IMG/VR virus record: IMGVR_UViG_3300043469_001323
Span: 1 to 47,064 of that record
DNA: 47,064 bases
Strand: one strand, 5' to 3'
From: a virus
The position numbers and the translations under genes were made by a program. Below, in pieces: positions 21,961 to 29,401 of the stretch; the stretch's first letter is position 1, and each line of letters starts with the position of its first letter. Below the pieces are notes generated by a model. That model saw only the letters and a program-made list of their open reading frames with translations, ran no database searches and was not told where the DNA came from.

Positions 21961-22543
21961 TTAAAAATTTAATTACTTTTTCTTTTATTCCTGATTGTTT
22001 TATACCTTCATGACTTTTTGGTGTTAATACGAAATTGTTCAATCCCCAATCTTTACATGATTCCTCATTTTTACCCATATTAAGGTCATCAATTGCAACC
22101 CAATGAGTAATTTCAGGATGGTCGTGTAAGTATTGTTTAATTTCAATAACACGAATCATTTCTAAATCCCAATCTTGAGACCATACCCAATTATCATACC
22201 AAGTACATTGTCCTAACATTTTAGTAATTCCAACTGGTTTTTTTAAAATTCCTTGTGATAAAAAATATTCACCTAACTCCTCTAAGTTCGCATGACATCT
22301 CCAATCAGAAGATACTACGATTTCAGCTCCAGTCTCTTCTAAGATTTCATTTAAAACTTTAATCGCTTTTTTATCAAAATCATCAAATCTTACCTCAACA
22401 GGTGCATTATTTACGAATCTATTTGTCTCAGGATTCTCAGAACGATATTTCTCCCATTTCTTATAACGCCCACCCCAATTATTGGAGAGACATATAACTC
22501 CGTCGAAATCAAGAAATAAAATTGACTTTTTATTTGTTTTCAT
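21953..22543 (-). CDS. HAD-superfamily phosphatase-like protein (HAD-SAK type)
   Basis: The protein has 196 residues. Motif I is ILFLDFDGVI (Asp12, Asp14), motif II IVVSSDWR, and the acidic motif near the C-terminus WVAIDDLNMG. The short length and the DGVICLSN opening fit the small HAD group found in RNA-repair and phage proteins (SAK-like). It could remove phosphate from nucleic-acid ends or nucleotides; the substrate is not determined. It may work with the receiver-like protein at 8827. Confidence 0.8.
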   Translation of the reverse strand: MKTNKKSILFLDFDGVICLSNNWGGRYKKWEKYRSENPETNRFVNNAPVEVRFDDFDKKAIKVLNEILEETGAEIVVSSDWRCHANLEELGEYFLSQGILKKPVGITKMLGQCTWYDNWVWSQDWDLEMIRVIEIKQYLHDHPEITHWVAIDDLNMGKNEESCKDWGLNNFVLTPKSHEGIKQSGIKEKVIKFLND

Positions 22544-22577
22544 CTTTTTATAAATTATGTTTAACTACCCCCCAATA

Positions 22578-23030
22578 TTACATTTTACCAACTTGTTCCT
22601 TTTTCCAATTCTCGTAATTGTATTTATCAAACTCTTCTTTGGTACCAACACCTATTGGTACAAATAATGCAAATCCATTATCATCTTCAAAATGGTTACA
22701 TTCATCTTCCATAGGAAAAAACTCCCATTTCCAATATTCAAATACCTTACCATTCCATTTAGCGATTCCCGTACATCTGTGGTTTCCAATGTAGTACTCA
22801 CCAACAACCAAATCTTTCTTAGGGATTGCCCCCGCACCGATTAATTTAGGTATGTAAAATTCATCCCATTCTTCTTTCTCTACTCTTGGTAGAGTTGGGA
22901 CATCGTCTCGATTTTTGAATGGTTTTAAGTTCATCCACAACTCTTTCATACGAGCAGTCCTCTCTTCTTTGGTTTCAGTATTTAACTTAACCCAATTTTT
23001 GAGGTCTTCTTTGTTTTTGAACTTTTCCAT
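22578..23030 (-). CDS. Hypothetical protein, 150 aa
   Basis: It starts MEKFKNKEDLKNWVKLNTET and is rich in Trp, Lys and Glu. A central stretch reads KKDLVVGEYYIGNHRCTGIA, and a C-terminal segment FVPIGVGTKEEFDKYN. Its promoter lies directly upstream in the leaderless arrangement. No family is recognised. Confidence 0.7.
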   Translation of the reverse strand: MEKFKNKEDLKNWVKLNTETKEERTARMKELWMNLKPFKNRDDVPTLPRVEKEEWDEFYIPKLIGAGAIPKKDLVVGEYYIGNHRCTGIAKWNGKVFEYWKWEFFPMEDECNHFEDDNGFALFVPIGVGTKEEFDKYNYENWKKEQVGKM

Positions 23031-23034
23031 AATG

Positions 23035-23065
23035 CAAAGATATTATATTTATTAATAAAATACAA
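23035..23065 (-). promoter_or_regulatory. Bacteroidota-type promoter, leaderless arrangement
   Basis: On the minus strand: TTG, 20 nt, TATCTTTG, ending exactly 4 nt before the ATG at 23030. Confidence 0.75.
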
Positions 23066-23104
23066 AGCTTAATCGCATAAATTTTTAATATACATATATG
23101 GACG

Positions 23105-23329
23105 ATGACAGTAGAAAACAGAACTTGGAGAAGAATATTCCAAGACAATCTATCCCAACTATTTTTAATGATAGCACTATTTTTCAATCCTTTTGGGTTC
23201 GATGCTGTTCAGTATGGGCTAATCTTATGGACAGGAAGTTTATGGAAAGCCAACTTCGTGTTGTATTGTATTGCGGCAGTATTTTTTGGATTATATATCT
23301 ATTTTCGCAGATTATCTAAAAGACCTTAG
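23105..23329 (+). CDS. Small membrane protein, 74 aa
   Basis: The product starts MTVENRTWRRIFQDNLSQLF. Two hydrophobic helices follow, FLMIALFFNPFGFDAV and FVLYCIAAVFFGLYIYF, ending in a basic tail RRLSKRP. An overlapping frame from the ATG seven bases upstream gives a less protein-like sequence, so I prefer this one. It is convergent to the next gene, overlapping by 4 nt. The function is unknown. Confidence 0.7.
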   Translation: MTVENRTWRRIFQDNLSQLFLMIALFFNPFGFDAVQYGLILWTGSLWKANFVLYCIAAVFFGLYIYFRRLSKRP

Positions 23330-24828
23330 AGAGTGCTTAATTCACCTGATTTGAACTTTTCAAAGTTTGGACCTTTCTTAAGATAAAATTGATTTCCTTT
23401 TTTATCGTAATCTAATATTCCTGCCAATCTTGCCGAGTTGAAGAATCCACTGTGTTGTCCTCTCCATCTTGATGCGATATGCCAATCGTTTTGACCAACT
23501 CTTGAGAAATATGGTTTTCCGTTAACATCTTTTTTCTCTAAAATTCCAATGTCAATTAAAAAATCTAATTTGGTTCCTGACTTATTTGAATCCAAATAAT
23601 CAACCAATTTCTTTACCATACCTTTGTTTTGTTTGAATGTATAACCATAACTACTTCTATTTGGTGTCCAAACAGGTTGTCCTCCATGAATTGATGTCAT
23701 GAATGCACTATTCATTTTCATTCTATAAATAACTTGTTTTGTTATTGTCCAACAAAGTTCATCAAACGCTGATTTAATTTCTTCACGACTTGTATTTTTA
23801 ATAAAAGATTTAAAAATTGACATATGTGTTGAGACATTTTCAATACCAAAATCAAATTCAGGTTCAATTTCAAAATTATCTCCTGAATACCCGATATTAA
23901 AATTTATTTTACTTCCAACATCATAAGTGATTAAAACCAAATATTGGTCTATATTTTCCTCATCTACAGAAATGTTTAATTCCATTGTTGCATGACCTGG
24001 CATATCGGGAACAAGGTCTGGTTTTTGAAACTCAAGACCAATTTTATTTTTCGTTCCTTTAAATGCTGGAGATATATTTTCAAATTTGTAGTTATTAAAA
24101 TCAAATAATTTTTTAAAAAAAAGTTGAGAACCTTCATTTAAAAATTCTTGATAATCTTTTTTAATGGTGTCAATAACTTTTGGCGCTCCTAAATTAAAAA
24201 CTTCTTTTTCTCTATCCGACATTCTTTCATCTGTTGAGTCATACCAAGTTTCTAAATTTGGTGTCATGTGAATCGCCATCTTATAAAATTTGTTACTTTT
24301 ATCAAAATTTTTAAGAATGATGTAATATAACGCTTGGTTATCTTTTGAGTGACTTTCAAAGTAAGATGAATTATCTGACATGGTTGTACACCACTTGGTT
24401 CCCGAACCATACTTACACGATGCTTGATGTGTTAAAGGTCTAACAATCAATAGATTTTTATCTTCAAACAATTTTTTTGCACCTGAAGTATCAATTTTTT
24501 TTTGGTGTGATTTTGAAGTTTCTTTGTGTTTTTCTAACGCGGTTACTAATTTGTAGATGTTGTATTGGTTAATATCTTTAACTTCTAATGATTGTTGAAA
24601 TCTGTCAAAATCTTTAATAAGGTCTATAATATGTTCAATTTCTTCAGGAGATGCATTTGGATGTGTGTTCTTTAATACAAAATCCGCATATTTGAAATTA
24701 GTGTCCGCTAAATCTGAAATACCTAAAATAAAATCCAAATTCTCAGGATATTCTTTGAATTTTTCAGTGTATTTTTTTTGTAAATCTTCTTTACGACCCT
24801 CTTGTATAAGAATTGGTGTTAATCTCAT
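23326..24828 (-). CDS. GTKWCTT-motif protein, copy 1
   Basis: The protein has 500 residues starting MRLTPILIQEGRKEDLQKKY; an earlier in-frame start would overlap the upstream TATTTATA box. Residues about 126-190 contain LIVRPLTHQASCKYGSGTKW, then CTT, an aromatic stretch and ALYYIILKNFDK ... KMAIH, matching the protein at 26024-27838. The conserved His, two Cys and Trp suggest a catalytic or metal site. I recall the pattern from uncharacterised proteins of large phages but know no function. The rest differs between the copies. Together they flank the HNH and tmRNA genes. Confidence 0.75.
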   Translation of the reverse strand: MRLTPILIQEGRKEDLQKKYTEKFKEYPENLDFILGISDLADTNFKYADFVLKNTHPNASPEEIEHIIDLIKDFDRFQQSLEVKDINQYNIYKLVTALEKHKETSKSHQKKIDTSGAKKLFEDKNLLIVRPLTHQASCKYGSGTKWCTTMSDNSSYFESHSKDNQALYYIILKNFDKSNKFYKMAIHMTPNLETWYDSTDERMSDREKEVFNLGAPKVIDTIKKDYQEFLNEGSQLFFKKLFDFNNYKFENISPAFKGTKNKIGLEFQKPDLVPDMPGHATMELNISVDEENIDQYLVLITYDVGSKINFNIGYSGDNFEIEPEFDFGIENVSTHMSIFKSFIKNTSREEIKSAFDELCWTITKQVIYRMKMNSAFMTSIHGGQPVWTPNRSSYGYTFKQNKGMVKKLVDYLDSNKSGTKLDFLIDIGILEKKDVNGKPYFSRVGQNDWHIASRWRGQHSGFFNSARLAGILDYDKKGNQFYLKKGPNFEKFKSGELSTL

Positions 24829-24912
24829 ATAAATAAATATTACTATACGAATAAAAAAAATTAACTTTTCCACCTCCACTGACTTTTTCTACCTCCACAA
24901 TATTTATTATAT

Positions 24913-25470
24913 ATGAAAAATAAAGGAAGAAAATTAGGTAATTGTAAATGTGATAATTGTGGAATTGAGTTTGAGAAAGCACAAAGCGAAATAAACAGGA
25001 ATTTAAAATTAAATAGAAAAAATTTTTGTACTAGAACTTGTGTGGGAAAATTTTTTGTTGAGAAGTTATCTAAAAATAATGTAAATTACGATATTTCAAA
25101 ACACTCTAATAACAGAAAAGATGGTCTTACTAAATTTAGGTATCACTATAGAAATATTAAAAATAGAGATAAAGAAATTGGTATAACTATTGAGGATTTA
25201 AAAGAAATTTGGGAATTACAAAATGGAATATGTCCTTACTTAGGTATAAAATTAACATTAAGTTCTTATACAAAAATTAAAAAATGTCCTATAGTATCTG
25301 CATCTATTGATAGGATAGATTCATCTAAAGGGTATATTAAAGGTAATATACAGTGGATTTCTCGAGCAATTAACCATTTAAAAGGTGATATGAGTGAGGA
25401 TGAATTATTAAAAGTGTTTGATATTATTTTTAATAAAAAAAGGGATTCAATTAAGAACCCCTTTGTCTAA
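24913..25470 (+). CDS. HNH endonuclease with N-terminal zinc finger
   Basis: The protein has 185 residues. A zinc-finger-like CKCDNC ... FCTRTC near the N-terminus is followed by a HNH-type core: ICPYLGIKL, then SIDRIDSSKGYIKGNIQWIS and RAINHLKGDMSEDEL. Free-standing nucleases of this type are usually homing endonucleases of phages. Its stop lies five bases from the 3' end of the minus-strand tmRNA, and the tmRNA terminator lies inside its last codons. TATTTATT precedes the ATG. Confidence 0.88.
   Translation: MKNKGRKLGNCKCDNCGIEFEKAQSEINRNLKLNRKNFCTRTCVGKFFVEKLSKNNVNYDISKHSNNRKDGLTKFRYHYRNIKNRDKEIGITIEDLKEIWELQNGICPYLGIKLTLSSYTKIKKCPIVSASIDRIDSSKGYIKGNIQWISRAINHLKGDMSEDELLKVFDIIFNKKRDSIKNPFV
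25437..25465 (-). terminator. Terminator of the tmRNA transcript
   Basis: On the minus strand AAAGGGG and CCCTTTTTTT form a stem with a 13-nt loop and a T-run, 10 nt after the tmRNA 3' end. It lies within the 3' end of the HNH gene. Confidence 0.75.
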
Positions 25471-25474
25471 AGTG

Positions 25475-25853
25475 TGGAGGTAGAGGTTTCGAAACCTCGT
25501 CCTGCATACACTACCTATTTAGGACTACACGCTTAGGATAACATTTTCTAATGTTCCAAAATATTCAGTTTGTTCTTCACCATCGTAAACTAATAACCAA
25601 TGGACGACTCAATTTAAGGTTCAGTCATTTTTCCACCTTTGTAAAAACTTCTGTTGCTAGGTTAATGTTCACCGACCCCTTGGTTGTTCCCTATCTTAGA
25701 TAGTAACAACAGCTTCTTCTTTAGTAAGACCTAAAGCCGCAAGCTTAGCAAAAGTATTGCCATTTAATTGTTTGAATCAGTTGATAACGAAGTTAATTCA
25801 GCTCCGACGTGCCCCAAATAACCAGATATACCAGTCAATTCCATTTTACCCCC
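25475..25853 (-). ncRNA. ssrA: tmRNA (SsrA RNA), phage-encoded
   Basis: tmRNA frees stalled ribosomes and tags the unfinished protein. The 379-nt RNA has a 7-bp acceptor stem, GGGGGTA / TACCTCC, whose third pair is G-U, the alanyl-tRNA synthetase identity element, with discriminator A. The 5' region has GGAATTGAC, the tmRNA D-loop signature, and GGGGCACGTCGGAG. The 3' region has TAAGCGTGTAG and GGACGAGG before a T-arm GAGGT-TTCGAA-ACCTC, whose loop is one base shorter than usual. The tag frame starts at GGC (25761-25759) and runs 21 codons to a UAA. That stop lies in the loop of a hairpin, CTATC-TAA-GATAG, extended by GTTGTT / AACAAC. Normal tags are about 8-15 residues and end in ALAA. SmpB is not seen in the window, so the host protein is presumably used. 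Confidence 0.93.
25696..25761 (-). other. tmRNA tag reading frame, extended
   Basis: The frame codes GNTFAKLAALG, then LTKEEAVVTI, and stops. The first nine residues would be a normal Bacteroidota-like tag ending in LAA. One base fewer after GCGGCT would create a stop (TAG) right there, but the actual sequence reads on. The tag would thus end in a hydrophobic AVVTI instead of LAA. Confidence 0.8.
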
Positions 25854-25880
25854 AAATATATTCTTCAAAGAACATTAAAA

Positions 25881-25954
25881 ATCACTTTCACCCCTGTATA
25901 ACTTTCGTTGGATGATTAAGGTCATCCCTAACTATTAAGGGAGTCACCCGTGAT
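25881..25954 (-). ncRNA. Structured 5' leader of the tmRNA precursor
   Basis: The 74 nt begin with ATCAC and end with GTGAT, enclosing three hairpins: CCCT / AGGG, GGATGA / TCATCC and AAC-GAAA-GTT. The arrangement is a multibranch cloverleaf but not a tRNA (no anticodon or T-loop). It lies between the tmRNA promoter and the mature 5' end. It may be a processing signal or a cis-regulatory element. Confidence 0.4.
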
Positions 25955-25962
25955 TTGTTTTA

Positions 25963-25992
25963 CAAAGGTAAGAATAAATATTGAAATTCCAA
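25963..25992 (-). promoter_or_regulatory. Bacteroidota-type promoter for tmRNA
   Basis: On the minus strand: TTTG, 19 nt, TACCTTTG, about 110 nt upstream of the mature tmRNA 5' end. Confidence 0.7.
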
Positions 25993-26002
25993 ATAAAATT
26001 GG

Positions 26003-26010
26003 TATTTATA
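26003..26010 (+). promoter_or_regulatory. Candidate late promoter box TATTTATA
   Basis: An exact box 13 nt before the ATG at 26024, divergent from the tmRNA promoter. Confidence 0.45.
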
Positions 26011-26023
26011 TTAAAAATCCGCT

Positions 26024-27838
26024 ATGATAATAATTGAAGGTAAAAAAGAAGATGTTGCAAAACGTCTGAAACAAATGTTTGAATATGATGGTTCATTTAT
26101 TGACCGTGTACTTGATGTTGACCCAACAGGATATAAGTATGTGGATTATATTGGAAAACAACTTGAAAGAATTATACCGATGCTTGCAGGCTCAAAAGGC
26201 GGGTTGAATGTGAGTCAACAAGATGCAATCATGGATATTTTAAGTATGGTTGTACCTTGGTTTCACAATAATGTAAATAAAATCACCGAAGATGATATTT
26301 GGGAAGCAGAAACAATTTTTAGGGATAGAAACGGAATGGTTCCGAATATAGAGGGGATTGCAAATGCATTCAAGGATATCAATCAATATGAAAACCCTGA
26401 ATTTATCAGAACATTGATGGGGATTGTTGATGGTAAAAAAACTGAAAGAGAAATAGAAAGAGAGTTAAAATCTCAAGCCGAAAGATTATATGAAGATGAT
26501 GATGTTTTGGTGATTAGACCAAAATCTCATGCAGCATCTTGTTATTATGGTGCAAACACAAAATGGTGTACAACGAACAAAGGAGATTCTGGTTATTTTG
26601 AAAAATACATTAAAACAGGTCTGTTATATTACTTTATTAAGAAAAAAGAAAACAACAAAATGGCGTTGTATAGAAACACGGAAGATAAAAAAACCGAAGT
26701 TTATAACGCTCAAGATAGGTTAGTTTCTTTAGAAGATTTAAGAGAACAATTTCCAAATCAAAATGATTTAATTGATGAGTTAATAGGTTCAGGTGAATTT
26801 ATTAAAACTCTTAGAGCATTTACAAGAGGTAAAGTTGATTCTCGTGTGTTGGAAGATTCTGACGATGCAATTCTTACAGTTAAACTCTCAGACCCATTAG
26901 GTCAAAGTACTATTGTTATTGATTTTGATGAAGATGAAAAGTTTTTCAAATCGTTAGATATTTCAGAAGACGACGAGTGGTTTTTAAAAGTTATTAATTC
27001 ATATTATAGTAATTATGAATTTATGGATTTATATCAGGTAGAAGAAGATTTTAAACAAGGTTATGTAGTATATGGTGACCTTAATAAAGAAAATAAGGAA
27101 AAGTTAAAAGAAATTGCGGAATTAATATTACCTGGAGATGAATTTAATTTAGACAATGAAGAATATATAATTAAATTATCAGAAACATTAATAGGTTTAT
27201 TTAATAATGAAATGGACTGGATTTTTGGTGATTATGCATCCGAAAAGAATAGTGAGATGTTAACAACTGCAAGAGCCTCAATTGAAAAAGAAATTAATGG
27301 TTTTTTGGAATCTATTGGGTTTACACTTGTTAGAGATTATGACCGAATCTCAACGACACCAGCCAATTTATTAATGTGGTCTGCAAGATTACAATTAGCA
27401 AAAATAGATGTAATATCTTTGTTTAATCAAATCGTTGAATATTCAGGAACTGGAAGATTAGGTGGCTGGGCCGAAAATTCATATGAATTTCAAGATGATG
27501 ATAATTTTGATTCGGTATCATTTAATGATTCTGTTGAAAGACAATTTGAAAAAATTTTAGAAAAACTTGATGAAGATGAAAATGCCGGTGGAGAAAAAAT
27601 TAAAGAGTTTTTAGGGTTTAGAGGTAGAATTATTAAAAAATTTGGATTAAATAAATGGCATAAATTACCTAGTGATAAGAATGTTTCATTTATAGTTGAA
27701 GGATTTGACCGAGAAAATATGAAAGTCATTATTCGTATTCAAAAACAATATAAAGGTATGAGAGAATTAAAATTGTCCGAAGAAAATTTCAAAAATTTAT
27801 TATATCAACCAAGATTATTTGATTTATTTGAAGTTTAA
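26024..27838 (+). CDS. GTKWCTT-motif protein, copy 2
   Basis: The protein has 604 residues. After an N-terminal helical part, residues about 161-217 carry VLVIRPKSHAASCYYGANTK, then WCTT, an aromatic stretch and LLYYFIKKKENNKMALYR, the same block as in the protein at 23326-24828. The remainder is acidic and rich in Asn and Glu, with no domain I can name. Both copies start with a similar EGRKED/EGKKED segment, so they share an N-terminal layout as well. The paired His, Cys and Trp residues suggest an enzyme active site, but the function is unknown. Confidence 0.75.
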   Translation: MIIIEGKKEDVAKRLKQMFEYDGSFIDRVLDVDPTGYKYVDYIGKQLERIIPMLAGSKGGLNVSQQDAIMDILSMVVPWFHNNVNKITEDDIWEAETIFRDRNGMVPNIEGIANAFKDINQYENPEFIRTLMGIVDGKKTEREIERELKSQAERLYEDDDVLVIRPKSHAASCYYGANTKWCTTNKGDSGYFEKYIKTGLLYYFIKKKENNKMALYRNTEDKKTEVYNAQDRLVSLEDLREQFPNQNDLIDELIGSGEFIKTLRAFTRGKVDSRVLEDSDDAILTVKLSDPLGQSTIVIDFDEDEKFFKSLDISEDDEWFLKVINSYYSNYEFMDLYQVEEDFKQGYVVYGDLNKENKEKLKEIAELILPGDEFNLDNEEYIIKLSETLIGLFNNEMDWIFGDYASEKNSEMLTTARASIEKEINGFLESIGFTLVRDYDRISTTPANLLMWSARLQLAKIDVISLFNQIVEYSGTGRLGGWAENSYEFQDDDNFDSVSFNDSVERQFEKILEKLDEDENAGGEKIKEFLGFRGRIIKKFGLNKWHKLPSDKNVSFIVEGFDRENMKVIIRIQKQYKGMRELKLSEENFKNLLYQPRLFDLFEV

Positions 27839-27858
27839 GAATAAATTTCTTATATTTG
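27828..27858 (+). promoter_or_regulatory. Bacteroidota-type promoter, leaderless arrangement
   Basis: TTG, 20 nt, TATATTTG, ending exactly 4 nt before the ATG of the M20-type peptidase; it overlaps the end of the preceding gene. Confidence 0.75.
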
Positions 27859-27862
27859 CTTC

Positions 27863-28702
27863 ATGAATAATTTAGAACTACTAAAGAGCGTGTTAAGCGT
27901 TCCAACAAAGACATATCAAGAAGAAAAAATGGTTGCGTTTTTGGTTAATTGGTTAACCGAAAATAATATTCCACACTTTGTTGATGAACACAATAATGTT
28001 TATGCAACAAAACAAGAATCATCGGAATTACCTGAAGATTTTTATTTTCCATGTGTTATTTCCCATACTGACACCGTTCATAATATTGACACAATTAATA
28101 TTCATGAAGAAATGTTGATGAATGCTCAAGGTGAAGAGAAATTATCTTACAAAGCATATAATGACTTAGGTCATCCAACTGGTATTGGTGGTGATGACAA
28201 ATGTGGTGTTTTTGCTTGTTTGACACTATTACAAGAATTACCAAATATTAAAGCCGCGTTTTTTGTATCTGAAGAAACAGGTTGTCATGGTTCTCTTAAA
28301 GCAAGTGAGGAGTTTTTTGAAAATGTTGGATACGGAATCCAATTTGATGCACCTGAAAATTGGATGATTACTGAAAAATGTTTTGGTCAGGTTTTGTTTG
28401 ATAGGGATACCGAATTTTTTGAAGCATGTGATAAAGTTTTAACTGAAGGAATGGACCAAAACGATATGAGATATATGATTCACCCCTACACTGACGTATA
28501 TGCGTTAAGAGGTAAGTTTAATTTCTCTTGCATTAACTTCTCAATTGGATATTACAATTATCACACAAAAAACGAATATGTTGTTGTTGAAGATGTGTTC
28601 AACGGAATTGATATGGGTAGGAAAATGATTGAAAATCTTGGAACCAAACTACATTACAAAAAATCGGTTAAATACGATTGGAAAACAAAAAGAGTACTTT
28701 AA
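27863..28702 (+). CDS. M20-family-like metallopeptidase (PepT-type)
   Basis: The protein has 279 residues. The two-zinc peptidase motifs are visible: SHTDTVH (His68, Asp70), GIGGDDKCG (bridging Asp111 or Asp112), SEETGCHGS (Glu137-Glu138), FDAPEN (Asp162) and a C-terminal YNYHTKNEYV with the last His. The order and spacing fit M20 tri- or dipeptidases, but the protein is shorter than PepT (about 400 residues), as if the lid domain were reduced. Such enzymes finish the breakdown of peptides to amino acids, a logical step after ClpCP. It has a leaderless-type promoter. It overlaps the convergent next gene by 4 nt. Confidence 0.85.
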   Translation: MNNLELLKSVLSVPTKTYQEEKMVAFLVNWLTENNIPHFVDEHNNVYATKQESSELPEDFYFPCVISHTDTVHNIDTINIHEEMLMNAQGEEKLSYKAYNDLGHPTGIGGDDKCGVFACLTLLQELPNIKAAFFVSEETGCHGSLKASEEFFENVGYGIQFDAPENWMITEKCFGQVLFDRDTEFFEACDKVLTEGMDQNDMRYMIHPYTDVYALRGKFNFSCINFSIGYYNYHTKNEYVVVEDVFNGIDMGRKMIENLGTKLHYKKSVKYDWKTKRVL

Positions 28703-29358
28703 ATAAAGTTCTCTAACCTATCTAAATGTTTTTTTACCATCGGGTGGTCTTGAATATCGGTATATTCTCCACCCGATTTTTTTATATTTTTAATACCATC
28801 TATGATTTGTTTTAAACCATACATAACCATGGATGACATTGCTGGATAATTTTCAATGTAAGATGAAAGTTTAAACTGTTCTTTTGCTATGTTGATTGGA
28901 ATTCCCAATTTGATTACAAGTTTAGCAACCATTTCTTTTGCAAAATTGTCGGCATCCATTTCTAATTCCCAATATTTTTTTGCAATTTTTTCAAAATCTT
29001 CCAAATCATAATCGGTCAATGGATTGTCTAATCCTAACATATTTTTATCCATTTGTTCTTCATGTCTTATTTCGTGGAATATTGTATAAATGAAATCACC
29101 AAATGTTCCCATACTGTTTGGTGAACAAATGATTATTTGGTCTTTGGTTCTAACACCAGCAAACCCTGTAGAACAAGAATTAAGAAACTTAACGGTAAAG
29201 TTATGGTCTTGAATATAATCAATGACAAACTTTTCTATTATATCAACTTTAGGTCTTAATTCCTCAGGAAAATTCATTTTGAATTTTTCTAATAACCTAT
29301 TCAGATTTGATTTAGAATTTTCAGTTTCTAATAAAATCTTTCTAATTAGTTTTCTCAT
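28699..29358 (-). CDS. HExRH metalloprotein, putative zinc peptidase
   Basis: The protein has 219 residues. The motif IFHEIRHEEQ (His95, Glu96, His99) is a zinc-peptidase HExxH, and ELEMDADNFA about 35-40 residues later may supply the third ligand. The first 30 residues are basic and helical. No signal peptide is seen, so it probably acts in the cytoplasm or in the virion. A TATTTATT box lies just upstream of the ATG in the minus direction. Confidence 0.7.
   Translation of the reverse strand: MRKLIRKILLETENSKSNLNRLLEKFKMNFPEELRPKVDIIEKFVIDYIQDHNFTVKFLNSCSTGFAGVRTKDQIIICSPNSMGTFGDFIYTIFHEIRHEEQMDKNMLGLDNPLTDYDLEDFEKIAKKYWELEMDADNFAKEMVAKLVIKLGIPINIAKEQFKLSSYIENYPAMSSMVMYGLKQIIDGIKNIKKSGGEYTDIQDHPMVKKHLDRLENFI
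28739..28784 (+). terminator. Terminator with long loop inside the convergent gene
   Basis: ATCGGGTGG pairs with CCACCCGAT around a 21-nt loop and is followed by a T-run. It would end the M20-type gene transcript inside the 3' end of the opposite gene. Confidence 0.6.
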
Positions 29359-29373
29359 AAATAATAAATATAA

Positions 29374-29400
29374 AAAAAGGGAGAATAAATCCCCCCTTTA
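29374..29400 (-). terminator. Terminator after clpC-like gene
   Basis: On the minus strand AAAGGGGGG and CCCTTTTTTT form a stem with a 9-nt loop, directly after the clpC-like stop. Confidence 0.8.
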
Positions 29401-29401
29401 A

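Noticed and set aside
25846-25853. TATATTTG directly at the tmRNA 5' end as its promoter
   Set aside because: It overlaps the first G of the mature RNA, too close for a -7 box; the promoter at 25963-25992 fits better.
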